Positions 25,113-33,235 of a stretch of DNA of 64,000 nt are shown piece after piece. Where the stretch lies: contig VAWI01000015.1 in NCBI GenBank assembly GCA_005884005.1, positions 1-64,000 on the forward strand. Direction: 5' to 3'. Under the pieces are notes generated by a model. It was given only the letters and a program-made list of their open reading frames with translations. It searched no databases and had not been told where the DNA came from. Made by a program: the position numbers and the translations under genes. The DNA is from Actinomycetota bacterium (GTDB lineage: Bacteria > Actinomycetota > Thermoleophilia > Gaiellales > Gaiellaceae). How positions within the stretch are numbered: the stretch's first letter is position 1; each line of letters opens with the position of its first letter.

Positions 25113-26227
25113 TGGCGAAGCATCGAGGTCGCGGGATCGCGACGATCGAGTACCCGACCGGGATGAATCAGAACGGTGACCCAAGCCAGGCGTGGATCAA
25201 GGTCAAGCCTGATGGGCGTATCGACGTGTTCGCCGGCACGGTCGACATCGGCCAAGGCTCGAAGACGGTGCACACGCAGATCGTCGCCGACACGATCGGC
25301 GTCCCCTACGAGTGGGTGACGATGGACGTCTCGAACACCGACTCCTCGCCGATCTGCACGGGATCGTTTGCCTCGCGCGGCACGTTCATCGGTGGCAACG
25401 CTGTCCGTTTCGCAGCGGAACGGGTGCGCGAGCGGATTCTGGAGATCGCGTCGAAGGAGATGGAGATCGACGCCGCCGACCTCGAGATCGAGGACGGCGA
25501 GGTGGTCGCGAAGGGCGCTCCTGATCGCAAGCTCGGCCTGGCGGACGTCGCAGCGGCCGCGACTTGGACCCACGGCGAACTGCTCACGGGCGCGGGCGCC
25601 GCGTTCAAGCCGTATTCGACGGTCGACGACGACACCGGCGAGGTGGACAGCGAACCGCACTCGGCGATCTCGTATGCGGCCTGCGTCGCGGAGGTCGAGG
25701 TCGACGACGAGACTGGCGAGGTGCGGGTGGACAAGCTCGTCCAGGTCTACGACGTCGGGCGGGCGATCAACCCGACGCTCGTCGAGGGCCAGATCGAGGG
25801 GGGCGCGTTGATGGGCCTCGGACTGGGGCTGCTCGAGAGCTCGTACCCTTACTACCCCTCGGTCGAGCACCGAGGCGAGCAGTTCGGCGCCTACCTCGCG
25901 CCGACGCTCGAGGACCTGCCGGATCTCGACAACGTGATCCTGGAGCACCCCTCCGCGGACGGGCCCTATGGGGCCAAGGCGATCGGCGAGATGGCCAACA
26001 ACGCCCAGCCGCCTGCGATCATGTCCGCAATCCACGACGCGCTCGGCGTCTGGGTCACTGAAGCCCCAGCGACTCCGGAGAAAGTCCTGAACGCGATCCA
26101 GGAACGGAGGGCGCCGCAGCGCGACGGCAAGCGGGTCGTTTACGACGATCAGATCTCGATCGCGGCCGTCTCGGGGAATCGCGGCAAGGGCGGCGACGGA
26201 GAAGGCTTCCTGCTCCCGGATGAGTAG
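25112..26227 (+). CDS. Molybdenum hydroxylase large subunit, C-terminal half
   Basis: A 371-residue protein that carries the second molybdopterin-binding domain: GTVDIGQGSKTVHTQ (contacts to the Mo ligands), GSFASRGTF, the YDVGRAINPTLVEGQIEGG segment and the catalytic Glu in GAKAIGEMANN near residue 294. It begins with an ATG sharing its A with the preceding TGA (TGATG). Both halves are intact with normal codon use, which argues for a genuine two-gene subunit rather than a sequencing frameshift. Confidence 0.87.
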   Translation: MAKHRGRGIATIEYPTGMNQNGDPSQAWIKVKPDGRIDVFAGTVDIGQGSKTVHTQIVADTIGVPYEWVTMDVSNTDSSPICTGSFASRGTFIGGNAVRFAAERVRERILEIASKEMEIDAADLEIEDGEVVAKGAPDRKLGLADVAAAATWTHGELLTGAGAAFKPYSTVDDDTGEVDSEPHSAISYAACVAEVEVDDETGEVRVDKLVQVYDVGRAINPTLVEGQIEGGALMGLGLGLLESSYPYYPSVEHRGEQFGAYLAPTLEDLPDLDNVILEHPSADGPYGAKAIGEMANNAQPPAIMSAIHDALGVWVTEAPATPEKVLNAIQERRAPQRDGKRVVYDDQISIAAVSGNRGKGGDGEGFLLPDE

Positions 26228-26627
26228 CGCGGCGCAGGACGTCTGGCCCTTCGGGACCTGGAATGGGCTCGGCTCGTTCGAGCTGTTTCCAGGTGTCAGG
26301 CTGCACGCGATCGGCGGCGACCAGGTGCTGCTCTGCCGGGTCAGCTATGACGCCGGCAAGTCGGTCGCCCGGCACGCGCACGAGCACACCGAGCAGGTGA
26401 TGGTGATCGTCGACGGCGAGGTCGACGTCACGATTGGCGACGACCGCCGTCACCTGCGCACCGGCGATGTCTGCGTGATGAACCGCGGCGTCGAGCACGA
26501 GCTCTACTCGGAGGACGGCGTCACGTTCTTCGAGGCGCTTGCGCCGGTGCCCCTCGACCACGTGCCAGACCGCGAGCGCGACCTCGTGCTTCGCAAGGAC
26601 GGCGGGTCGCAGCACGTCGAACGCTAG
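26220..26627 (+). CDS. Cupin-domain protein
   Basis: A 135-residue single-cupin protein with the metal motif HAHEHTEQVMVIVDGEV and the second motif GDVCVMNRGVEHELYS. It overlaps the molybdenum hydroxylase gene by 8 nt, so it belongs to that operon. Possible roles are a dioxygenase- or isomerase-like enzyme or a sensor of the hydroxylated product; sequence alone does not decide. Confidence 0.82.
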   Translation: MSSAAQDVWPFGTWNGLGSFELFPGVRLHAIGGDQVLLCRVSYDAGKSVARHAHEHTEQVMVIVDGEVDVTIGDDRRHLRTGDVCVMNRGVEHELYSEDGVTFFEALAPVPLDHVPDRERDLVLRKDGGSQHVER

Positions 26628-27324
26628 CCCGACCAGACCGCCTGCGCGCGTCCAGCTGTTCGCGACCTGCGTCGGCGATCTCGTCTTCCCGGACGCGGTC
26701 GAGGATGCGGAGCGACTGCTTAGCGCCGCCGGTTACGAGGTCGAGTTCCCGCGGAGACAGGTCTGCTGCGGACAGCCCGCGTTCAACGCCGGCCACCGCG
26801 CGGCCGCGCGCCGCATCGCGCGCGGCTTCGTGCGGGCTTTCGCGCGCGACGCACCCGTGATCGTGCCCTCTGGCTCGTGCGTGACGATGCTCTCGCACTA
26901 CCTGCCGGAGCTGCTCGGGGTCGAGCCGTTCGAGGTCTGGGAGCTCTCCGCGTTCCTGGACGCCGCCGGTTTCGAGCCCACGAAGACGAACGACGGCCGC
27001 ACCGTCGCCTACCACGATTCATGTCACATGCTGCGCGAGCTGCACATCGCGGAGCCGCCTCGCCGTCTGCTCGAGCGCTCTGGCGCGGTGGTCGCCGCGT
27101 TGCCGCGGCCGGACCTCTGCTGCGGGTTCGGAGGAACGTTCTCCGTGCGCCAGCCCGAGATCTCCGCGGCGATGGCGGACGACAAGCTCGCGGGCGCAAA
27201 CGCCGTTGACGCCCTCGTCACCGCCGACCCGGGCTGCTTGATGCAGCTGCGAGCGCGCGCCGGGCGTGCCGGCGGGCCTCACGTGGTCCATCTCGCGACC
27301 GCGCTCGCGCGTGGCGTGGCGTGA
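26539..27324 (+). CDS. lutA: LutA/GlcF-like cysteine-rich Fe-S oxidoreductase subunit
   Basis: The protein has two CCG domains, the cysteine-rich motifs that bind unusual Fe-S clusters in LutA and heterodisulfide reductase: VCCGQPAFNAGH near residue 75 and LCCGFGGTFSV near residue 197. Family similarity starts at RVQLFATC, about position 26650. No ATG, GTG or TTG lies nearby, so the only available start is a TTG at 26539 that overlaps the cupin gene by 89 nt. LutABC oxidises lactate or related 2-hydroxy acids. The gene is coupled to lutB by GTGA. Confidence 0.8.
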   Translation: MRRCPSTTCQTASATSCFARTAGRSTSNASPTRPPARVQLFATCVGDLVFPDAVEDAERLLSAAGYEVEFPRRQVCCGQPAFNAGHRAAARRIARGFVRAFARDAPVIVPSGSCVTMLSHYLPELLGVEPFEVWELSAFLDAAGFEPTKTNDGRTVAYHDSCHMLRELHIAEPPRRLLERSGAVVAALPRPDLCCGFGGTFSVRQPEISAAMADDKLAGANAVDALVTADPGCLMQLRARAGRAGGPHVVHLATALARGVA

Positions 27325-28703
27325 GCGCGCTCGGTCAGCCGCGCGAGCGGTTCCGGGCCGCCGCCGGCCGGGCGCTCGAAGACAGACACACGCAACCGGC
27401 GCTCGACGCCGCGACCGGGCGGCTACGTGACGCGCGCCTCGCGGCGTGGGGACTGTTGCCGGACGTCGAGGAGCTCCGCGAGCGAGGCCGCGAGATCAAG
27501 CAGCGGACTATCGACGACCTCGATCGGTATCTCGACGAATTCTCGCGAGCGCTCGAGGCACGAGGCGGCCACGTGCACTTCGCCGCTACGGCTGGTGAGG
27601 CGGCGGACACGATCCGCGACATCTGCCGCCGCGGCGAGGCGCGGCTGGTCGCGAAGTCGAAGTCGATGGCGAGCGAGGAGATCCGCCTGAACGAAGCGCT
27701 CGAGCGTGACGGGCTGCGGGTCGTCGAGACCGACCTCGGCGAGTACATCCTCCAGCTCGCCGGCGAGCACCCGGCCCACATCATCGCGCCAGCGATCGAG
27801 AAGACGGCGGTCGAGGTCGCCGCCCTCCTCGGCGCAGTAGACGGAAGCGAGCTGCGACCGGAGCTCGAGAAGCTGACGGCGACTGCCCGGCGGCAGCTGC
27901 GCGCGGTGTTCGAGACGGCCGACGTCGGCGTCACCGGCGCGAACTTCGCGGTCGCGGAGACGGGCTCGATCGTGCTGGTCACGAACGAGGGCAACGGCAG
28001 GCTCGTCAGCGCTCTACCGAGGACGCACGTCGTCATCCTCGGCATGGAACGGCTCGTGCCGACAACGCGCGACCTCGGCGTCCTCCTGCGGCTCCTGGCC
28101 CGTAGCGCGACCGGGCAGAAGCTGACGACCTACACGACCGTCCTCACCGGGCCCCGGCGGCCCGGTGAGCAGGATGGGCCGGACGAGCTGCACGTGATCG
28201 TGCTCGACAACGGCCGCTCGCAGCTGCGGCGCGGCCGCTACCGCGAGATGCTGAACTGCATCCGCTGCGGAGCGTGTCTGAACGTCTGCCCGGTCTACCG
28301 GAAGTCGGGCGGTGACGCGTACGGGCCTGTCTACTCCGGCCCGATGGGAGCGGTGCTCGTGCCGCTGCTCGTCGGCCTCGAGCACGCTCCCTCGCTGCCG
28401 CACGCGTCCTCGCTCTGCGGCGCCTGCGCCGAAGCGTGCCCGGTCAAGATCCCCCTACACGAGCTGCTGCTCGACCTGCGGCGCGACCTCGTGGCGGAGC
28501 GCGTGGCGCCGTTCTGGGAGCGGATGGCTTTCCGTCTCTGGGCCCTCGCCTGGTCGACGCCCCTCGGCTACCGGCTCTCGACCGCCGCCGCGCGCTTTGG
28601 TGCGCCGCTGGCCAGGCGGCTGCCGGGTCCCGCCCGCGCCTGGGCGTCGCAGCGCACGCTACCCCCGCTCGCGCGCCGCCGGTTCCGCGACCGCCGCCGA
28701 TGA
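27321..28703 (+). CDS. lutB: LutB-like Fe-S protein with LUD domain
   Basis: A 460-residue protein. An LUD domain spans residues about 60-290 (VAKSKSMASEEIRLNEAL, VVETDLGEYILQLAGEHPAHI, shown in short pieces), followed by a ferredoxin domain with two 4Fe-4S motifs: CIRCGACLNVCPVYR and CGACAEACPVKIP. It is the electron-transferring middle subunit of the lactate-utilisation-type complex. The GTG start overlaps lutA; it ends in ATGA with lutC. Confidence 0.92.
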   Translation: MSALGQPRERFRAAAGRALEDRHTQPALDAATGRLRDARLAAWGLLPDVEELRERGREIKQRTIDDLDRYLDEFSRALEARGGHVHFAATAGEAADTIRDICRRGEARLVAKSKSMASEEIRLNEALERDGLRVVETDLGEYILQLAGEHPAHIIAPAIEKTAVEVAALLGAVDGSELRPELEKLTATARRQLRAVFETADVGVTGANFAVAETGSIVLVTNEGNGRLVSALPRTHVVILGMERLVPTTRDLGVLLRLLARSATGQKLTTYTTVLTGPRRPGEQDGPDELHVIVLDNGRSQLRRGRYREMLNCIRCGACLNVCPVYRKSGGDAYGPVYSGPMGAVLVPLLVGLEHAPSLPHASSLCGACAEACPVKIPLHELLLDLRRDLVAERVAPFWERMAFRLWALAWSTPLGYRLSTAAARFGAPLARRLPGPARAWASQRTLPPLARRRFRDRRR

Positions 28704-29062
28704 ACGATCTCGTCGAGCTCTTTGCCGAGAACGCCGCGGCGGCCGGATTCACCGTCCACCGGGAGGGCGACGCTCCGGAGGAGTCCTCGCGGGCGCTCTA
28801 CGGGCTGGCGGACACAGGCAGCGTCGTCCTCGCCGCCTCGCCCGAGGAGCCTCGCGCTCGGTCGCTGCTGCCGTTCACGCACTGGACGCTCGTCGAGCGC
28901 GACCGGATCCTGCCCGGCCTCGACGAGCTGTTCACCCGCCTGGGGACCGACCTGCCGAGCGCGCTCGCGATCGTTACCGGGCCCAGCCGTAGCGCCGACA
29001 TCGAGCAGCGGCTCGCCGTCGGTGTGCACGGTCCGGGTGACGTCCACGTGCTGATCTTGTAG
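28700..29062 (+). CDS. lutC: Short LutC-like LUD domain protein
   Basis: A 120-residue protein with the second half of the LUD fold: LADTGSVVLAASPEEPRARS, LLPFTHWTLVERDRILPGLDEL and the ending AIVTGPSRSADIEQRLAVGVHGPGDVHVLIL, here quoted in parts. It is shorter than most LutC proteins (about 200 residues), lacking the N-terminal third. Complete and coupled to lutB (ATGA), it is probably functional rather than broken. Confidence 0.85.
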   Translation: MNDLVELFAENAAAAGFTVHREGDAPEESSRALYGLADTGSVVLAASPEEPRARSLLPFTHWTLVERDRILPGLDELFTRLGTDLPSALAIVTGPSRSADIEQRLAVGVHGPGDVHVLIL

Positions 29063-29073
29063 CGTCGCGCGCC

Positions 29074-29730
29074 GTGCCTCTTCCGATCGACAGGCCGAAG
29101 AAGATCGTCTGCGTCGGCCTGAACTACCGCGACCACGCCGAGGAGCAGGGCACGGAGCTGCCCGAGGCGCCGCTGCTGTTCGCGAAGTGGCCGAACACGC
29201 TGATCGGCCCGGGCGAGCCGATCGTGATCCCGCCCATCACGAAGCAGGTCGACTACGAGGCCGAGCTCGGCGTGGTGATCGGCCGACGCGTCCGCGGCAC
29301 CTCAGCGGAGAACGCGCTCGATGCAGTCGCCGGCTACCTCTGCCTGAACGACGTCTCGGCGCGCGACCTGCAGTTCTCGGATGGGCAGTGGGTGCGGGGC
29401 AAGTCGCTCGACACTTTCTGCCCGGTTGGGCCGGCTCTCATCCCCGCAGCCGACGTTCCGGATCCGCAGGCGCTCGCGATTCGCGCGCTTGTTAACGGCG
29501 AGGCGCTGCAGGACTCGAGCACCTCGAACATGATCTTCTCGGTCGCCGAGATCGTCGCGCACACCAGTCAGGCGATCACGCTGGAGCCGGGAGACCTCAT
29601 CGCGACGGGCACTCCGGCCGGCGTGGGCGCGTTCCGCGATCCGCAGGTCTGGCTCCGACCGGGCGACGAGGTGACGATCGAAATCGAAGGCGTGGGGGCC
29701 TTGACGAACCCCGTGCGCGCAGCGGAATAG
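29074..29730 (+). CDS. Fumarylacetoacetate hydrolase-family protein
   Basis: A 218-residue FAH-fold enzyme of the hydrolase/isomerase/decarboxylase type. KIVCVGLNYRDHAEE is the standard start, and the metal ligands lie in VDYEAELGVVIGR (E-x-E) and LNDVSARDLQ. Members act on fumarylpyruvate, oxaloacetate, 2-oxohept-3-enedioate and related ring-cleavage acids. GTG start at 29074, 11 nt after lutC. It fits an operon that breaks down a ring-derived 2-oxo acid. Confidence 0.88.
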   Translation: MPLPIDRPKKIVCVGLNYRDHAEEQGTELPEAPLLFAKWPNTLIGPGEPIVIPPITKQVDYEAELGVVIGRRVRGTSAENALDAVAGYLCLNDVSARDLQFSDGQWVRGKSLDTFCPVGPALIPAADVPDPQALAIRALVNGEALQDSSTSNMIFSVAEIVAHTSQAITLEPGDLIATGTPAGVGAFRDPQVWLRPGDEVTIEIEGVGALTNPVRAAE

Positions 29731-29738
29731 GAGGAGCG

Positions 29739-30032
29739 ATGGCGTACTGCCTGGCCGTGAAGTGGACGATCAAGAAGGGCGAGCTCGACGCCGTCCTCGC
29801 GGCGCTGCGGCCCCTGACCGAGGCGTCGCGGCAGGAGCCCGGCTGCCTGCTCTACCAGGCGCATCGCGATCCCGAGAACGAGAACGTCCTCTTTCTCTAC
29901 GAGCAGTATCTGGACGAGACCGCGTACCAGGCGCACGCGGACTCGGAGCACTTCAAGACCTACGCGCTCGAGGACATCTTCCCGCGCCGCGAGAGCGCCG
30001 AGCGCGCCGCTTACGAGACCTTCCAGCCCTAG
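29739..30032 (+). CDS. Antibiotic biosynthesis monooxygenase (ABM) domain protein
   Basis: A 97-residue dimeric ferredoxin-like protein with the ABM pattern: LTEASRQEPGCLLYQAHRDPEN, FLYEQYLDETAYQAHADSEHFK (in short pieces). Family members are cofactor-free monooxygenases of quinol-like substrates or autoinducer-2-type sugars. A strong GGAGGAGCG precedes the ATG. It is the last gene of the plus-strand operon, and its stop shares CTAG with the convergent gene. Confidence 0.85.
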   Translation: MAYCLAVKWTIKKGELDAVLAALRPLTEASRQEPGCLLYQAHRDPENENVLFLYEQYLDETAYQAHADSEHFKTYALEDIFPRRESAERAAYETFQP

Positions 30033-30949
30033 CGGGAGCGGAACAACTCGACCGTCTCGCGCACCCCCTGCGCGAGCGGCGTCACCGGCATGGGGAAGCC
30101 GCAGGTCGCGAACTCCTCCGGGAACGGCAGCGCGACGTCGTCGTATCCGATCTGCGCGCCGGGAACTTCCGTCTCGATCGCGGCGACGACCTCGCTCATC
30201 AACATCGTCTCGCCCGAAATGTTGTAGACCGGCGCGCCGTCGGCCGCGGCTCGCGCCGCGTCGACGAACGCGCGCGCGGCATCGGGCGCGTAGTTGAACG
30301 TCGAGCGGCTCGACCAGGCGATCGTGTACGGCTCGCCGCGAACGGCTGCCGCCATGGCGAGCGTCGGGCCGGCTGTCATGCCGGTGTCGCGCCCAGGCCC
30401 GTAGACGATGTACGGGCGGAGGCCGATGCTTGGCAGGCGGTCCTCGGACCAGTAGACACGGGCCGTGCCCTCGTTGGCGAGCTTGTGCACCCCGTAGAGA
30501 GTCGTCGGGTGGCCGACCGCGGACTCGTCCCGCGTCGCGGTGTCGGCATCGACAAGGTCGTAGACCGCGGCCGAACTCGCGTACGCGAGGCCCGCGATAC
30601 GCTCGCGCCGCTGCTTCACCGCCTCGAAGACGTTCGTCGTCCCGACGACGTTGACGAGAGCGCCGCGCGATGGGTCGGCGCGCGCGAGCGGGATCAGCAA
30701 CGCGGCGAGGTGGACGACGTGCGTTACCTCGTGCTCGTCCAGCGAGCGTCCGAGCCCGGCGAGGTCGGTCACGTCTCCGCGAACGCACGTGACGCGTTCG
30801 AGCTCGTCCGGATTCATGATCAGGCGGAGCCGCGAGACGTCGTCCCCGAGGTCGAACGTAGTGACCGAAGCGCCCTCGCGCACGAGCGTACGCACGATCC
30901 AGGCGCCGATGCACCCCAGCGCCCCGGTGACGAGCCAGGACTCGCTCAC
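30029..30949 (-). CDS. NAD-dependent epimerase/dehydratase (extended SDR)
   Basis: A 306-residue extended SDR. The NAD loop is VTGALGCIG, and the catalytic YGVHK (Tyr-x3-Lys) follows SSAAVYD. GLRPYIVYGPGRDTG and NYAPDAARAFVDA are sugar-nucleotide-epimerase-like. It may act on a sugar or uronate rather than a nucleotide sugar, given the aldehyde dehydrogenase and FAH-fold enzyme in the same operon. The GTG start overlaps the aldehyde dehydrogenase stop (GTGA). Confidence 0.85.
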   Translation of the reverse strand: MSESWLVTGALGCIGAWIVRTLVREGASVTTFDLGDDVSRLRLIMNPDELERVTCVRGDVTDLAGLGRSLDEHEVTHVVHLAALLIPLARADPSRGALVNVVGTTNVFEAVKQRRERIAGLAYASSAAVYDLVDADTATRDESAVGHPTTLYGVHKLANEGTARVYWSEDRLPSIGLRPYIVYGPGRDTGMTAGPTLAMAAAVRGEPYTIAWSSRSTFNYAPDAARAFVDAARAAADGAPVYNISGETMLMSEVVAAIETEVPGAQIGYDDVALPFPEEFATCGFPMPVTPLAQGVRETVELFRSR

Positions 30950-32409
30950 ACGTCCTGGTAAACCGTGACGACCTCCGTGTAGAACTCGAGCGCCGCCCGA
31001 CCCTGCTCGTGAGGGCCGAAGCCGGACGCCTTGATGCCGCCGAACGGGACGTGCACCTCGGCGCCGGCCGTCTGGGAGTTGACGTGCAGGAGACCGGCCT
31101 CCGCCTCGTTCGCGAACCGCTGCGCCGCTTCGAGGTTCTGCGTGAAGATGGCCGCGGAGAGGCCGAACTCGACGGCGTTCGCCCGGCGCAGCCCTTCGTC
31201 GAGGTCGCCGATTCGGTAGAGCGACGTCACCGGCCCGAACACCTCCTCGCACGACAGGAACGCGTCGTCGCGGACGCCCTCGAAGACCGTCGGCTCGATC
31301 ACATACCCGGTCTCGTCGGCGCGCCCGCCGCCGGCGATCACCTCGCCGCCTTCGCTGCGACCGCGCTCGATCGCCGCCACGATCTCGTCGAACTGCTTCT
31401 CGTTCACGATCGGGCCGACCTCGGTCTCGGGATCCCCCGGATCGCCCACCTTTCCGCTCGCAATGCGGTCGAGCAGCTTCTTCCGGAACGTGTCGTAGAC
31501 GGAGTCGTGGACGTAGATCCGGCGCGTCGCGGTGCACTTCTGGCCGGCCGACCAGAAGGCTCCGGCATACGCGGCCTCGACGGCGGCGTCCATCTTGGCG
31601 TCCGCGAGGACGATCAGCGGGTTGTGGCCGCCGAGCTCGAGCTGGACCCGCTTGCCGAGCTTCGTCGCCTCGTCCCGCACGGACTGGCCGACTGGCACCG
31701 AGCCGGTGAACGAGATCGCGCGCACGCGCGGATCGCGGACGATTGCGTTGCCCACCTTCGAGCCCGAGCCGGTGAGCACGTTCAGCACGCCGGGGGGCAG
31801 CCCCGCCTCGGCGAGGCACTCGGCCAGGTGCAGTCCCGTGACGGGCGCGTCCGTGGCGAGCTTCAGCACGACCGCGTTGCCGTAGGCGAGAGCAGGCGCC
31901 AGCTTCCAGGCTGGAATCGCTGCCGGGAAGTTCCACGGCGTAATCAGCCCGACTACGCCGAGCGGACGGCGCATGGTGTAGACCGGCCCGCCGGTCATCG
32001 TCTGCTGGGACAGCTCGCCCAGGGGCCGGTAGCCCTCGCCGCCGAAGAAGCGAAGGATCGTGGCTGCGCGCGCAGCCTCCATCCTGGCCTCGCGCAGCGG
32101 CTTTCCCATCTCGCGCGTCATCTCGGACGCGATCTCCTCGACGCGCGTGTCGACGACCTCTGCCGCCTTGACGAGCAGGTTCCCGCGCTGGGGGGCGGGA
32201 GTTGCCGCCCAGCCGGGGAAGGCCTCTCGCGCGGCCGCGACCGCGTCGTCGACGTCGTCGGCGTCGCAGGCCGGCACGTCGGCCACGACCTCGTCCGGTC
32301 GCATCGGGTTCCGCTTCTCGTAGGTCTCGCCGGAGCGGGCGCCACGCCACTCTCCGCCGACGTAGTTGCCGAGCGTAACTCGGGCTGGAGCTTCGACGGT
32401 CTCAGACAT
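30946..32409 (-). CDS. Aldehyde dehydrogenase, 2-oxoglutarate-semialdehyde type
   Basis: A 487-residue ALDH with ITPWNFPAAIP, the cofactor loop SFTGSVPVGQSV, catalytic Glu in LELGGHNPL and catalytic Cys in AGQKCTATRRI. The pattern MTGGPVYTMRRPLGVV and the ending PHEQGRAALEFYTEVVTVY is that of 2,5-dioxovalerate (alpha-ketoglutarate semialdehyde) dehydrogenases. Together with the FAH-fold enzyme it suggests non-phosphorylating sugar acid oxidation to 2-oxoglutarate (inference). AAAGGAG precedes the ATG. Confidence 0.88.
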   Translation of the reverse strand: MSETVEAPARVTLGNYVGGEWRGARSGETYEKRNPMRPDEVVADVPACDADDVDDAVAAAREAFPGWAATPAPQRGNLLVKAAEVVDTRVEEIASEMTREMGKPLREARMEAARAATILRFFGGEGYRPLGELSQQTMTGGPVYTMRRPLGVVGLITPWNFPAAIPAWKLAPALAYGNAVVLKLATDAPVTGLHLAECLAEAGLPPGVLNVLTGSGSKVGNAIVRDPRVRAISFTGSVPVGQSVRDEATKLGKRVQLELGGHNPLIVLADAKMDAAVEAAYAGAFWSAGQKCTATRRIYVHDSVYDTFRKKLLDRIASGKVGDPGDPETEVGPIVNEKQFDEIVAAIERGRSEGGEVIAGGGRADETGYVIEPTVFEGVRDDAFLSCEEVFGPVTSLYRIGDLDEGLRRANAVEFGLSAAIFTQNLEAAQRFANEAEAGLLHVNSQTAGAEVHVPFGGIKASGFGPHEQGRAALEFYTEVVTVYQDV

Positions 32410-33235
32410 TCGTGCTGCTCCTTTCCTTCGGCAGCAGATCGGCCGCTGCGCGAACCGGATTCTCCAAGCTACCGATCCCAGAGACGTCGATCAGGACGCG
32501 CTGGCCGGGCGCGAGCGCGACGTCGTCCGGCGGCACGAGGCCCGTCCCCGTTAGCAGCACTGTTCCCGGGGCGACGGGATTGTCGCGCACCAGCCACGAC
32601 ACGAGCTCGTCGAAGGAGCGCTTCATGCGCGCCGTCGACGTCTTGCCCTCCCACACGACGGCGCCGTCGGCGCCGAAGATGCGGCAATTGATCTCGAACT
32701 CGGGCGGCCACTCGTCGGGCGTCACGACGACGGGGCCAAGCGAGCAGGCGCCCGCGAAGACCTTGGCTTGGGGGAGGTAGAGCGGGTTCGCCCCCTCGAT
32801 GTCGCGCGACGTGACGTCGTTGCCGGCCGTCGCGCCGACGATGCGCCCGCCGCGCCCGAGCACGAGCGCCAGCTCCGGCTCGGGCACAGTCCACGTGCTC
32901 TCCTCGCGCACGCCGATCGGCTCGCCTGGGCCGACCGTGCGGCGGCCGCCGGCGTCCTTGAGGAAGAGCTCCGGCCGGTCGGCGTCGTAGACGAGACTGT
33001 AGACGTCCTGCACCTGCGTCTCCTCGACGCGAGCTTGGCGGCTCCGCTCGTAGGTGACGCCCGCGCACCAGACCTCGGGCGGGTCGAGCGGCAGCGCGAG
33101 CCCCTCGGGAAGCGGCGCATCGCCCGCGGGCGCGCCACAGTCCTCGAGCGCCGCGAGCACGTCGTCGACCGGCTCGAGGCCTGCCTCGCCGAGCCAGCCA
33201 CTCCGACCGTCGGCGGTGCGCACCAGCTTCGCCAT
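32402..33235 (-). CDS. FAH-family protein, probable 2-keto-3-deoxy sugar acid dehydratase
   Basis: A 277-residue FAH-fold protein. VWCAGVTYERSRQAR, metal ligands in VPEPELALVLGRGG and NDVTSRDIEGANPLYLPQAK, and the ending DVSGIGSLENPV resemble 2-keto-3-deoxy-arabinonate/xylonate dehydratases, which make 2-oxoglutarate semialdehyde for the adjacent ALDH. ATG at 33235 fits the family; the upstream open frame is not family-like. It shares one base with the SDR stop (TGATG) and overlaps the ALDH start by 8 nt. Confidence 0.82.
   Translation of the reverse strand: MAKLVRTADGRSGWLGEAGLEPVDDVLAALEDCGAPAGDAPLPEGLALPLDPPEVWCAGVTYERSRQARVEETQVQDVYSLVYDADRPELFLKDAGGRRTVGPGEPIGVREESTWTVPEPELALVLGRGGRIVGATAGNDVTSRDIEGANPLYLPQAKVFAGACSLGPVVVTPDEWPPEFEINCRIFGADGAVVWEGKTSTARMKRSFDELVSWLVRDNPVAPGTVLLTGTGLVPPDDVALAPGQRVLIDVSGIGSLENPVRAAADLLPKERSSTNV

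Noticed and set aside
23724-26227. Form I carbon monoxide dehydrogenase (CoxMSL)
   Set aside because: The maturation genes are Cox-like, but the AYxCSFR active-site loop is absent and the large subunit is split; the xanthine-dehydrogenase-type MRGFG motif is present instead.
29568-30914. Long minus-strand frame covering the FAH and ABM genes and the epimerase in another frame
   Set aside because: Arg-rich translation without motifs; the epimerase and ABM frames are well supported.
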